From Spirogloea muscicola (taxonomy: Eukaryota > Streptophyta > Zygnematophyceae > Spirogloeales > Spirogloeaceae): a stretch of 35,516 bases of DNA. Of the stretch, positions 20,691 through 31,500 are shown piece after piece. The stretch spans positions 282,314-317,829 of the forward strand of contig WELB01000143.1 of assembly GCA_009602725.1 (NCBI GenBank). The letters run 5' to 3'. The notes below the pieces were generated by a model that was given only the letters and a program-made list of their open reading frames with translations, did no database searches and was not told the origin of the DNA. Each line of letters begins with the position of its first letter. Within the stretch, counting starts at the first letter, position 1. Both the position numbers and the translations under genes were made by a program.

Positions 20691-21227
20691 AGGAGGTATG
20701 TATATTGGATACATGGATGGTGGGCGCGTGTGACGAGTACACACGCTGGGAGGAGGGCCGGGCGGGCGGTGCCACGTCGGCGCCCCCGTGGCGACCCGCG
20801 CCGCGGGGGCCGGACGTTGTCGCCGGGATGGGTGACGGGGGGCATCGATTAGGCCACGGAGTCGGGGGCTGCGATCAAGACGGCCCCCCCCAAGGTCCCG
20901 ACGACCCGCTTATTCCGACGGCGTCGCTTGGCAGGCAGAAGCAGAATGCAGCTGCTGATACGGAAAGAGCGGCCGTAAAAGCCAGCCAGGTGCATGTGAA
21001 AGGGTTTTTCATGACTATATATTTGCGGAGCCCTTGACGGGAGGGGGCTTTTTACGTAGACGCCCAATCTAAATCGACGCTGAACCGGGCCCCCCCCGCC
21101 CCGCCCAGCCCTCCTGCATGCTTGTCAGCGGCCGTGCCGCCCTTTCTCCAACCCCGGAGCAGGGCTCGCGCCGCGCGTCGCGCCGCGCGCCGCGGCGCCC
21201 GCTGCGGCGGCGGCCTGGCAGCCCGCG
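20691..21227 (+). promoter_or_regulatory. Upstream region of the ACBP gene
   Basis: This is GC-rich sequence with several G and C runs and no recognised gene. It should contain the promoter, the 5' UTR and possibly the true first codons of the downstream gene. An ATG at 21118 is out of frame with the ACBP anchor segment by one base. A TATATATT-like stretch lies at 21016-21023 (CTATATATTTG) and could be a core promoter element. Confidence 0.3.
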
Positions 21228-21512
21228 GTGGGCCACGCGCTGCTGACGCTGGCCCTGGGCTGGATGCTGTGCCGCCTCGTCGGCGTGCTCCTGGACTTCC
21301 GCCGGGCCAGCCTGCGTCTAGAGCGCGCGCCTTGCGCCGCTGGCGGCGGCGGCGGCGGCGGCGGCGAGGCCGGCGGCTGGACGCCGCTGCGGCGGCTCCT
21401 CGAGGAGGAGGGCGCAGAGGAGGGAGGCGAGGCAGAGGAAGGCGGGGAGGCGGAGGCCGAGGGCAGGCGGGCCGGGCAGGAGGGGAGAGAGGAGGCGGAG
21501 GAGGGAGCGCGG

Positions 21513-21550
<38 letters not shown>

Positions 21551-23960
21551 GCAGGTGGCGGAGAATTGCGACGCCGCAGCAGCGGCAGGGAGAGCCACAA
21601 GGCCGGCCTCGTCCGACCTTGCCAAGTCATCAGCAGAGCAGGACACGTTGGCGACAGGCGGAGCAGAGGCCCCTGGGCAGCAGGCGCCTCCATTGAGCAG
21701 CAACACTGGGCGTAGCACCGCTGCAATGCCAGCTGCGGCGCCGACAGTGCTCGGTGACCAGCTATCTCAGCTTGAAGGCAAGAGGTCTGGGAGTTCCTCT
21801 GAAGTTGGCCAGCACGGCAGCGTGGAGCAGGAGCAGGGGGCGCCATTGCAGGCGCTTCCGACTCCTCCACATCCTGTCGCAGGTGAGCAGCCCCAGGGGT
21901 ATGAATCGCGCCCTGTTCATGACTTGGCTGTAATGCTCAACCTGTCAGCAGCCCTGACGTGTTGGGGTGGTCAACGTGACCTGCATTGCTCACGTGCCGG
22001 CTGCATTGCGTTACTTTCGCCTCGGAGCACCATACACCTCCGTCGCTTGCATGAGCAATTGCTAGAGCTCTGTTCTGTGTCATGTGCTGATGATGCCAGG
22101 GAACCTTGGCATGAGCTGGCGGCCACGAGGCCCGCAGTTGCGAACGCCGAGCATTTGTGAGCATGTACTTGGCCGCTTCAAGGCCTGATTGTCCTCTGAG
22201 CCCTGCGGTTCAGCAGAGCAGGAGGCAGACAACATTGAAGAAGATGATGAGGACGACTGGGAGGGAGTTGAGTCTTCGGACCTTGACAACGCCTTTGACG
22301 CGGCGTCGAGCTATGTTGCCACTATGGCCGCCACGGGAGGCGCTCGTGCTGGTACAGGCCCGCCACCAGCTGTGCAGCTGGCCCTCTATGGCCTCTACAA
22401 GCAGGCCACATGCGGGCCATGTAGCACATCGCAGCCATCCTTGTTCAGCTTCACTGGGCGTGCCAAGTGGTATAGCCCACTACTCCCTCTTGACCTACGC
22501 TCGAGCTCTGTTGCTGACAAATGGGCCATTGATTGCTCGCTGACTTGCTGCTGAGAGGAGATTGCTAAGAGGCTGAGTGCTTGGCCTCGCTCCGTAGGGA
22601 TGCTTGGAATAAGCTTGGGGGCATGTCGTCTGAGGACGCAATGACAAGCTACATTGCTGTGCTGTCTGAGGTGCAGCCAGAATGGAACAGCAGTGGGCCG
22701 GTAAGCCGTGCCCTCTCTGCTCGTCTTCTTGCTCCCTCTGACCTCATGCCTTGCATCACCCCACTTCCATCACTGCATGACGTCTCTGCAGAACCAATGT
22801 GATGAACATGGACGTCGTGCGACTCGTGCAGACCAGCAGAGGTGTTGATGGAGCAGAGGGGCAGCCCGACGGCGGGCCCGGCAGGCCTGCGGGTGGCACC
22901 AGCGGGCCAGTGTTTAGCTCTCTGGTGGAGGAGGTTCCAGAGGGGGGTGGCAATGATGATAGGTGTGACAGCTTGCGCTGTTCTACAGATTGGCACGGGT
23001 TCTGCTTGATCACATTATCACACAGCCAGTGCTGGTGCTTGCGGCAAGTGCTGCTACTCTTCTTTGCGAGCAGGCAAGCTCTGAGTGGCAGTCAGTCTGC
23101 TGTGGCATCAATGGCTGAGGCAAGCTGCAGGAGTGGAGGCCAGGCTGCAGTTCATGCGCATGCGAGGGAGGGTGATGAAACCGGCCTGGCAAGGCTCCTC
23201 GACCAGGGCATGGAGGTGGATCTGCGAGGTTCGCCTCATCACCAGGATGCTGGCAGGATGCCCTCATGGTTCGGGGCTGCTCTCTCTGCAAGCCGGGAAT
23301 ATCTCTTGCCACAAATGGGGAAGAAATTGCTGACGCCAAAGCATGTCAACATCCTCGTGTGTCCTGGCAGACGATGAGGGCTGCACGGCGCTGCACTGGG
23401 CAGCAGACCGCGGCAACCTGGGCGCCCTTCGCCTGCTACTGCAACATGGTGCCAACCACCGTGCTAAGGTGTGCAATCCCCCCATTACTTTAATCTGCCA
23501 ACTTAGACGCGCACTTGTGGCTGCTTCCAGCAAGCTTCTTCTGGATATGGAAGTTGCTGCTCACACTAGCATCCAAGGGCCTGCTTCACAGGGTCTGGTT
23601 CACAATTCTGCGTGGTTGTGAACAGAGCCATTGAAGTGGTGCTTGCCGAAGCTTTAGATCAGATTGCAATCCGCGCCAGTCTTTGTGAATCTGGTATAGG
23701 TATGTGGGCGGCCAGCAAGTAGGCTCCTGGTCGGGCTGGTTGCGGCAGCTGCCTCAACGCAAGTGCTTGCTCTGCTGGATGCGCAGGACATTCATGGTCA
23801 AACAGCGCTGCACTACGCGGCAATTTGCTCCCATGCCGAGGCGGCAGAAGCGCTACTCCAAGAAGGTGCTGACCCAGGGGCTGCCGACGACGAAGGGGAG
23901 ACGCCAAGCAGCCTCTGCCCAGAGCACTGGCACTGGCACCACCAAGTCCAGGGCAGCTAA
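21228..23960 (+). CDS. Class II acyl-CoA-binding protein: membrane anchor, ACB domain, ankyrin repeats, 7 exons
   Basis: This matches the plant ACBP1/ACBP2 layout: proteins anchored in ER or plasma membrane that bind long-chain acyl-CoA esters. Exons: about 21228-21882 (5' end unresolved), 22214-22469, 22598-22700, 22832-22962, 23131-23228, 23371-23468, 23787-23960; about 492 aa counted from the ATG at 21264. The N-terminus [21 protein letters not shown] is a single hydrophobic anchor. A Glu/Ala-rich spacer and an acidic patch [14 protein letters not shown] follow. The ACB domain shows [23 protein letters not shown] (CoA-binding Tyr and Lys), [20 protein letters not shown] and [12 protein letters not shown], then [10 protein letters not shown]. 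Two or three ankyrin repeats end the protein ([40 protein letters not shown]). The first in-frame ATG (21264) lies inside the anchor, so the real start is probably upstream, in another exon or hidden by an indel. Confidence 0.9.
21517..21550 (+). repeat. (GCC)n tract coding poly-Ala in the ACBP spacer
   Basis: GCC triplets encode about 12 Ala between the Glu-rich spacer and AQVAENCD. A second run of GGC at 21345-21366 encodes poly-Gly. Such tracts are common in first exons across this window. Confidence 0.8.
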
Positions 23961-24471
23961 GGAAGTTTGTTCTACCGTGCTGTGTTAATTGGTGCACAGC
24001 CTAGTCTTGGCCCATCATTGCCCCTGGAAAGCTGTGCAATATAATTTAGCTGAGTGGCAGCCAGAAGCTCGTGCCTCTGGCCTTGTAATTTCAATGCGAG
24101 GAAACGAAACAGACTGTGCATACTAGGTCATCATTATTCTTTGCAGCCTGGTGGTGAAACACCGCAGCGTATCTGCGCCAGGCCTCTGCGCCGTGGATGC
24201 TTGTACAGGATAAAGTCGCACACAGAAGGCTGACTCACGACTGGCAAAATGAGCCCTAGCCCAACTGCTGCTTGTGCCAGATCCATTGCTGCAATACCTA
24301 CTCGACGCATTTTAGGCACCACCATGCTGGCGAACCATGCCAGCCAACACCAGTCAATGTCGACTAGCTCCCCTGCCGCTACTTAGCTTGTCAGGTGGCA
24401 TGTCATATGCGAGGAGCTGTGCTCAGGGAGGATCGGCTGCTGTGCCTTGCCCACGGCTTCCCAGCGGTCGC
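23961..24471. other. Intergenic space between convergent genes
   Basis: This lies between the stop of the ACBP gene (+) and the stop of the Fra a 1-associated-like gene (-). It must contain both 3' UTRs. TGTAA at 24084-24088 is a possible poly(A) signal for the plus-strand gene. No other feature is seen. Confidence 0.4.
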
Positions 24472-25126
24472 TCAGACCTCCTCAAAGTGCTTTGCATAGT
24501 CGGCGTAGCTGGGCCTTGTGCGGGAGTTACTGTTGCTGCCAGCTAGTGGAGCTGGTGGAGGTGACCGCCAGCCAGCCCCACCCTTGCTGCCGTCCCGACC
24601 TGGTAGCGGGTGCTGGCCCACGGCGCCGCCGACGTCCCGATCAGGCCCTGCAGGCACGCCGAGCTGGCTGAGGATGTCGCGCGTGGCCTCCTCCGCCGCC
24701 TGGACCAGGCCCTCAATGTCGCCCACAAAGCCCCGCAGCACCCTGGGGAAGCTGCTGCCGATGCCGAAGGCGCCATCGCCAGGAGGCCCCGGCGCCAGCG
24801 GGCGGAGGTCCCTGCTGGGCGCGGCGGAGTCGTCGGCGCCGAAGAGGCGCGGCAGGAGCTCCGGGACGGCGCCGCCCTCGGCTGCGCCGCTGCCGCCATC
24901 GCTCCAGCGGAAGCCCGGCGGCGGCAGGAGTGGGACGGCATCGAGATCCTGGCGGCCGCCGTCGTCCTCCTCCTCCTGCCTCACCGACTCGACGACCTCC
25001 GGCGGCCTGCGGCGGCCGTCAGAGCAAGGTAAGGGGTCGTCGGCTCCATCAGCCGAGCCCGGCCTGGCTTTGCCGCAGCTGATGAAAGGCCCCTGGACCC
25101 TGGTCGAGCAAGCGGCGGCGGCGGCA

Positions 25127-25161
<35 letters not shown>

Positions 25162-25362
25162 TCACCGGCCCAGGCAACGGCGCACGACCTCGCGCCGCCG
25201 CTCGCACCGGCGGTACGGCGGGCCCTGCCCGCCCTCGCCGCCGTCTGCCACCGTCCGGCACGTCCGCGTCTCCACGGTGGAGTAGGAGCACCCCGCCTCG
25301 GCCTCGCCCTTCCAGCCGCCGTCGCAGCCGCCGCCGCCGCTGCCGCCGCGGCCGCCGGCCAT
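24472..25362 (-). CDS. Small Cys-containing protein resembling plant Fra a 1/Mal d 1-associated proteins, 2 exons
   Basis: Exons on the minus strand are 25362-25166 and 25006-24472, a 243-aa product. The start is the ATG at 25362-25360 (MAGGRGG), and the 159-bp intron is GT-AG with matching phase. The first part has Cys residues spaced as in the plant Mal d 1/Fra a 1-associated family: GCSYSTVETRTCRTV, then YRRCERRREVVRRCLGRPPE, followed by VVESVRQEEED. The second half has a Pro/Gly-rich linker and FVGDIEGLVQAAEEATRDIL, which resembles the family's conserved DIEAIE...FFEAAEE segment. In strawberry and apple these proteins were named for interaction with PR-10 allergens; the biochemical role is unknown. 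The match is by motif recall and a profile search would settle it. Several longer open frames on the plus strand here are GC-rich shadows. Confidence 0.68.
25113..25161 (-). repeat. Intronic CGG/CCG tract just after a splice donor
   Basis: On the minus strand the intron of the Fra a 1-associated-like gene starts GTGAGCC and passes straight into about 15 GCC units. The run occupies almost a third of this 159-bp intron. Confidence 0.85.
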
Positions 25363-25469
25363 GGCGCCGTGTAACCCGGGCCGGGCCACCAGCCAGCTAG
25401 CTAGCTGTCTGACGAAGAAACGTGCGACGGGAAGCACTGCTTCTTAGACCCGGCAGATTCTTTGCNCGC

Positions 25470-25509
<40 letters not shown>

Positions 25510-25519
25510 AGGGCAGGTG
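25363..25519. promoter_or_regulatory. Short bidirectional promoter region
   Basis: Only 157 bases separate the start codon of the minus-strand small protein (25362) from that of the plus-strand amylase (25520). The interval holds a (GCC)n run at about 25468-25508 and an N at 25466. No TATA box is seen. A shared divergent promoter is inferred from geometry alone. Confidence 0.45.
25466..25508. repeat. (GCC)n tract with an adjoining ambiguous base
   Basis: A run of about 12 GCC units follows an N at 25466. It lies in the presumed 5' UTR of the amylase gene. Its length may be misassembled. Confidence 0.8.
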
Positions 25520-28500
25520 ATGGAGACCTTGGCCTTCGCCCGGCCCGCCGCCGGCGCCTCCGGCAGTTGGAGCGAGCAGCGGCGGCGCATGCGATCGCCG
25601 GCTCCCCACGCCAGGCACTGTCTGCCCTGCCGCTTCTGTGCCCTGCTTGCCGCGATCACTACCGCTGTCGCCCTGCCAGGGCGCAGCAGAGCCGCCAAGC
25701 CGAGTGGCAGGCCACACCTACGAACCATTGTTCGCCTAAACCATCGTTCGCCGGTTGACTCCTCATCGCGAGCTGCGCTCGAGGAGCCGCACCTCGTTTG
25801 CGCCCGCGCGCTGCTGATCAGGCGATGGCACGTGATTCCTTCCAATCGCTACCTGTCCTCAGTCCAGGATCGGAGTGTTACAGAGGTAATTACTGAAAGC
25901 GGGTGCCACATCGCCTGCAGGTTGCACCTTGGGCAGCAATCCATGGTCAACCTGCGCCCAGCTCTGCTGCAGAAGCAGCGGATTCGGACAGTCTTCAGGG
26001 TTGAGGCATCCAGCTCACTGAAGGTAATCAAAGAAAATGAGCGTCCAGCTCAGCTGCATAAGCGCTCAGCATGTCTCGCTGATCCGTGATTAGCAGGTCT
26101 GCATAGTTGAATGTAATCTGCAGGATTATTACTCAGATGGGCTTCCGGAATTTTTAGCAGAGTTTCTACAGAAGGCCAATGCAACTTGGGTTTTGCTTCT
26201 TGCAGAATGAGGGTTCAGGCAGGCAGAGCTCCGATGACCCCAATGGTTCCCCACTGGCATCCTCGAGGTCGAAGACACTGGACTCCGATTCAGTGACGGC
26301 CTTAAGGGCTGCTCTGGTCGAGGCTGAGATGCGAGCAGCTGCAGCCGAGAAGGAGAAGAGGCAAGCCCTTGAGGCTCTTGCTGTAGCTGAAACAAAGGCT
26401 AATTCATATGCTGAGAACATGATCACGACCACTGGTGAGGGAAGCCGACCACAACTCATTAGTCAATGCTAGGATTATGTAGTCTCGCTAACTGACACTA
26501 TTGCTCTGCCTGAGAATCATGTGTTTCTATTCACCTCTTTCAAAGCGCAGTTTCTTGATAACGTGTTTGACTGCTTATAGCTGCCAGCTGGTCTCGGAAG
26601 GTCACAGCCGCCATCAGTAGACACTTTGCACTTGTAAAACAGCGATACTGCTTATGTGGTCTCCAATATCAGGAATTCTCACCTCGCAAGGTTCAGCTGT
26701 TGCTCCAGAATAATCGAGAAGAGTCTTATGACAGTACCAAATTTGCAGAGGAAGCTGTTGCTGAAGTGGAGTCAGCGAAGGCATCATTTCGAGGAGAAGT
26801 TGAGAAGCTTGCAAGGGAAAAGGATGCTTTGGAGCGTGAATTAGCAGAGACGAAGGAAAGCTCAATAAGTCTAGCCATCAAAGTTGAGAGGATGGCAGAA
26901 ATTGCTATCCAAGAGTCTACTGCACACATTGCAGAGGAGGCAAAGTTCAAGATAGCAGCAGCCAGAACGTCTCAGACTGATGCTGCTGCACAGCTTGAAG
27001 CTCGGATTCAAAAAGCGGCTGAAGAGTCTGCTGCAGCAGGTGAAAGTTGCTGATCAGTGCTTGGCTGTTGACAATGACGATCCTAGTAGCTTGTGATGCA
27101 CTGCAGAGAAATAAGCAATTGCACGCCACTGATGCTTGCCTTGTGTTTGTGATCAACAGTGGTAGAGGAGACGAGATCTATTATAGATAGTGCCATGGCT
27201 TCTGCTGAGATGGCCAAGGAGAATACAAGAAAGGCCGAGGAGGCGCTGCAGAGTCGCTTGGGACTCGTTGATGATCTAGCTCGAGCCCAAGAAACTATCA
27301 TGAGAGGGCAGGACACCACAGCAAGCTTGGAGCTCAAGTTGAGGGTATGAGGGCCTCTCTCTCTGACAGCTGATGCTGAAGATGATGATTGCTACTGACA
27401 CGTGCTCCCAGTCTTGAGCTTCAAACGTATCCTACTATACTAGACAATTGCAATGCGTAATCTCTATGTCCTGTCTATACGGCTTCCTTACTTGCTGTGA
27501 GCTTATGTGTCTGCCCGCTGATCTGATGAGCCTCATGTTTGGGGCAGCAAGCTGAGGATGCAGTGGTAAGAGCTGAATTGAGCACTAAGGTCAGTTACTA
27601 TCAACGCAGTCATTGACTGCACTTGCAGTACATACTGCTGGAGAATGTTCTTGGCACAAGGTGTACTGGAAGCTAAGTCAGTCCATGTTTTACTGCACTG
27701 AAACATCTATCTTACTTTGACGCAAGCTGACAATGCTTGCAGGCAGCAGAAGCTCGGGCCGAAGCCGCAGAGGCAAGGATGTCATCGGCGGAGAGTAAGC
27801 ACCTTTGTTGCCTGGTAGTCAGATAACATTGACCTATGCTATACCTCAATTCACGCTGGTGCCCTGCAAAAGTGCCACCGATGAACCGCTCGTGATAGGT
27901 TGACTGTGTGCTACAGTCTTCCGCTTTCACATGTACCGCTGGTTGACATTGATAAATTTGATAGTAGCATGTTGCTGCAGATGCTCTGCAAGAGATTCAG
28001 GACTTGTTTGGTAAAAAGGCAATTGAAAGAGAAGAAGCCTTTCACCATGCAGTAGACTCACTGAAGGTACCTCTCTTTTGTCATTCACGTTGGTCAATAA
28101 GCTATATGGTCTTCCGTCAATCCTCAAGAGGCAGTCCTAGATAGTCTATTGGCCATGTTGTCACTGTGACTTTGCAGCTATTTCAGTCCACAGTAGATAG
28201 ACCTGGTTACACGTCATTGCTTGCAGTCATGACTGGTAATGGCTTGCAATCGGTCAAGCAGGAAGCTGCAGAAGCAAGGGAAGAGGCTGCTGTCTTCAGC
28301 TACAAGGCTGAGATGGATAGCCTGCGAGCTGCTGCAGAGGCATCTCGGAAGGCAGAGAAGGTGCATTGCCAGCATCATCTTTGATGTGATCCGTCTGATG
28401 TACACTGGCTGGTCCTGCCGTGTCTGATTCATTGAGTCCGGCATTGGAAGCTTGCAAGCAACGTACAGCGGCCATGCGCTTGAATCTCTGTGGTATACTC

Positions 28501-31500
28501 AATTCAGGTGAAGGAGCAGGCGCTGGCCAGGCGGTTTGAAGCCCTGGAGCGCTCCCTTGTGGCCGTGGAGGAAAGGGCAGCTGCATGGCAACGGCGAGCT
28601 GAGGCTGTGGAAGACCTCCTTCAACAGGTAATATCAGAGGCAAGGTCTGGGTGCAGTGATCTTTGCAGCATTGTCGTGTTACTAACTGCTTCCTTGCACA
28701 CCATGTCATGAGGTTATGAACCCAACTGGAGAGTGATGCGAAGTTGATAGCCTTTGTGCTTGTCAGGTGAAAGAGAAAGGCTTCGATGTACTACGGCAAG
28801 CTGGTGAAGTTGGTGATGTACTGAACGGTGGGCGGATGGAGACGATGCTCGGCAAGTCGAACCAGAAATGGCAGCTTCTTGCGGAGGGCCCCAGAAGAGT
28901 GAGCCCAGACTGGATGCTGCGGAAGGGCCTCCGCAGAGGCGTTCTTCCACCTAGGCGCTCAGAGCCAGCAGAGCCAGTCGAAGCTTCAGCGTCCCTGGAC
29001 TTACCAGCACCTGGGGAAGTCTGGTCTATATTTGATCACAAGGTACATTCTCCTTTCAGCAGACGTCTTGGCTGAATCTGGAAAGCATAACATGTCACAA
29101 TTAGTCTAGTAGAGGCTTGGGCTGGGAACAGCCTGTGCTTTACAAATTTGTTGCAGTAGGTGCCCAACAATATGCGATCAGATCCTGAATGCTGCACATT
29201 CATTTCTCCTACTTTCATCCTTGACTTGTCAGGTTGTTGAGGATGATGTGTACACGAAGGAGGCTGAGCAGAGAGAGAGAGAAAGAATTGAGCTGGATGA
29301 GCAGCGTCGCAATCTGGAGAAGACCTTGAAGAGGGAAGCGGTGCCTCCACCTCGCATCAAGCGCGGGAAGACTCCAGAGGATCATGAAGATAAACTAGGT
29401 TCGACCATCTCGTATGGGTTGAGGCATTAGCAAATGAGTCTAATATCAGGACTCTAGCCCTGCTTGCTGCTTCTGACCTGCCAGATGACTGCAACACACC
29501 ATACTGCCTAACTTGATCTGGGAGTTTGGACTCCTGCATTCTGCATGATTTGTGCCTTCAGTATGCTAATCACCAAGTTAACTATATGAGGTACATTTGT
29601 GGTTCTGGCCTTGCTTTAAGAGTGCGCAGCTGAACATCTGGAATTCTCCTCAGCTTGTCTCACCGTGTTCTTTTCAACCATTGCAGAACCTGGTACGGGG
29701 AGTGGTCGCGAGATTGTTGTAAGCACGATGGCACTCAGAAACCCATCATGCACTAAGTGCAGACAACAGTTCTTGCCACGACGCGTGGAATGTTCTGGGT
29801 TGCTCCTATCACGATCACGTTTTTCCTCGCACATCAGGATGTCAACCACGTTGTAAGACGTGATAAATGTCAATCACGTAGTATAAGAATTTCGTCTTGG
29901 ATACTAATGGACATTATTGGACATAATTTGTACTGCAGTTCCAGGGCTTCAATTGGGAAAGCTGGAGGAGAAAATGGTACCACGACCTGTCCCCACGTGC
30001 CGCGGATCTTGCAGCCAGTGGCGTGACCACAATCTGGCTTCCTCCGCCGACAGAGTCAGTCGCTCCTCAAGGTGGAATTGACTCTCTTCTTATGCTTTGC
30101 CTCCTTTGTGCAGAATTATTGCCATGATAGCTGGTCTGATGTCTGCGGTCAATTGATGTTTAGAAATTGGATATGTATTGCAGTGCTTGTTGCCTGATAG
30201 AATCAACTTGTGCCCTACACAACGCAGGATACATGCCTGGCGACTTGTACAATCTTAACTCTGCATACGGCACAGTTGATGAGCTGAGGAATTGCATTGA
30301 GGAATTCCACAAGCATGACATGCTGGTGAGGCTGCTGTGTAATCCATCTGACAGCAGGCACAGAATCTGTGGCTTGTGGAAGGGGACTACGTTGTTAGTG
30401 TCAAAGTCAGCACCTTTGTCTTGCAACAATGAAGACTATGTTTCATTACAATAGCTTCATACTCGGGTGTTCCCCCGAGCATCACAATTAGGAGTCTGCA
30501 AGTGGCTGGTGGCAGGCAGGCGCTTCTCAATGACTTGGGGGCAAACTTCAATATGGTGCAGGTATTAGGAGACGTTGTTCTTAACCATCGGTGCGCACAG
30601 AAGCAGGTGATATTCTAGGCTTAACATTGTGCGAGGCTCGTTGCTGGAAGCACCTCCGACCCGTTTTGGCTTAGAATGTGATCTCAGCAGGAGTGCTGTC
30701 TATCAGCCTTGGTGGTGAGCATGAAAGGCATGACAACTGTGATTCTGCTTACGACTGCAGAATGCAGAGGGTATCTGGAATGTATATGGAGGGAAGTTGG
30801 CTTGGGGCCCTGAAGCAATTGTGAGGGACGATCCAAATTTCCAGGGGCTTGGCAACCCCTCCAGCGGTTTGTATATTTCTCTGTATGCTAGACCTCATGT
30901 CTATTGTCTGCATTTGTAAGCATCTAGGTGTATTGATGTTACAATATGTACCCAATGCAATGACCGCAGGTATGGTAATGTCACAATACGCTCTAAAAGC
31001 TTCCTACCAGCAACAGACTTGATGCACCAACTGAGGCACGCTTGAGACTCACCTACTCTTACATTATGGCTGCCAGTAAGTGTGGTGTACCGGGGTCGTG
31101 AGTCTGTGAGTGGAAGCTTGAACCTGGGGTTTGCCACATACTAAACCTTCGCCAGCCTTCTGAAGCAGGAGATATCTTCCATGCGGCTCCCAACGTTGAT
31201 CACTCACAAGAATTTGTGAGGCGAGACATCAAGGGGTGGCTGAACTGGCTCCGTGCAGACATCGGTTATGATGGCTGGCGCCTTGACTTTGCTAAGTACG
31301 ATGTGTGCCTTATGCAGATCTCCCTACTTTCTAAGTTACTCCTTAATTGCAGCTTCTGTCATGCACCGTGCTCAAATCACCTTGTGTTCACGAAGTGAAA
31401 AGAGCTGGCCATGTAGTCACTGCAGTCTGGCATGCTTGAGGGTTTCACTTACAGCGCTACAGGTCGCATTGTACCATGTCATTTGTGAGCAACGTATCTG

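Noticed and set aside
21052-21870. 272-aa open frame on the minus strand, rich in Arg, Pro and Ala
   Set aside because: It is the antisense shadow of the GC-rich first ACBP exon. It has no domain, and the plus-strand frame has the anchor and splice structure.
22792-22831. Earlier acceptor for ACBP exon 4 at 22791
   Set aside because: It would leave one extra base and put stop codons in frame. The acceptor at 22831 keeps the phase and leads into [10 protein letters not shown].
24518-25285. 255-aa plus-strand open frame rich in Ser, Pro and Ala
   Set aside because: It lies opposite the minus-strand two-exon gene, which has conserved Cys motifs and a clean GT-AG intron. The plus frame is a by-product of high GC.
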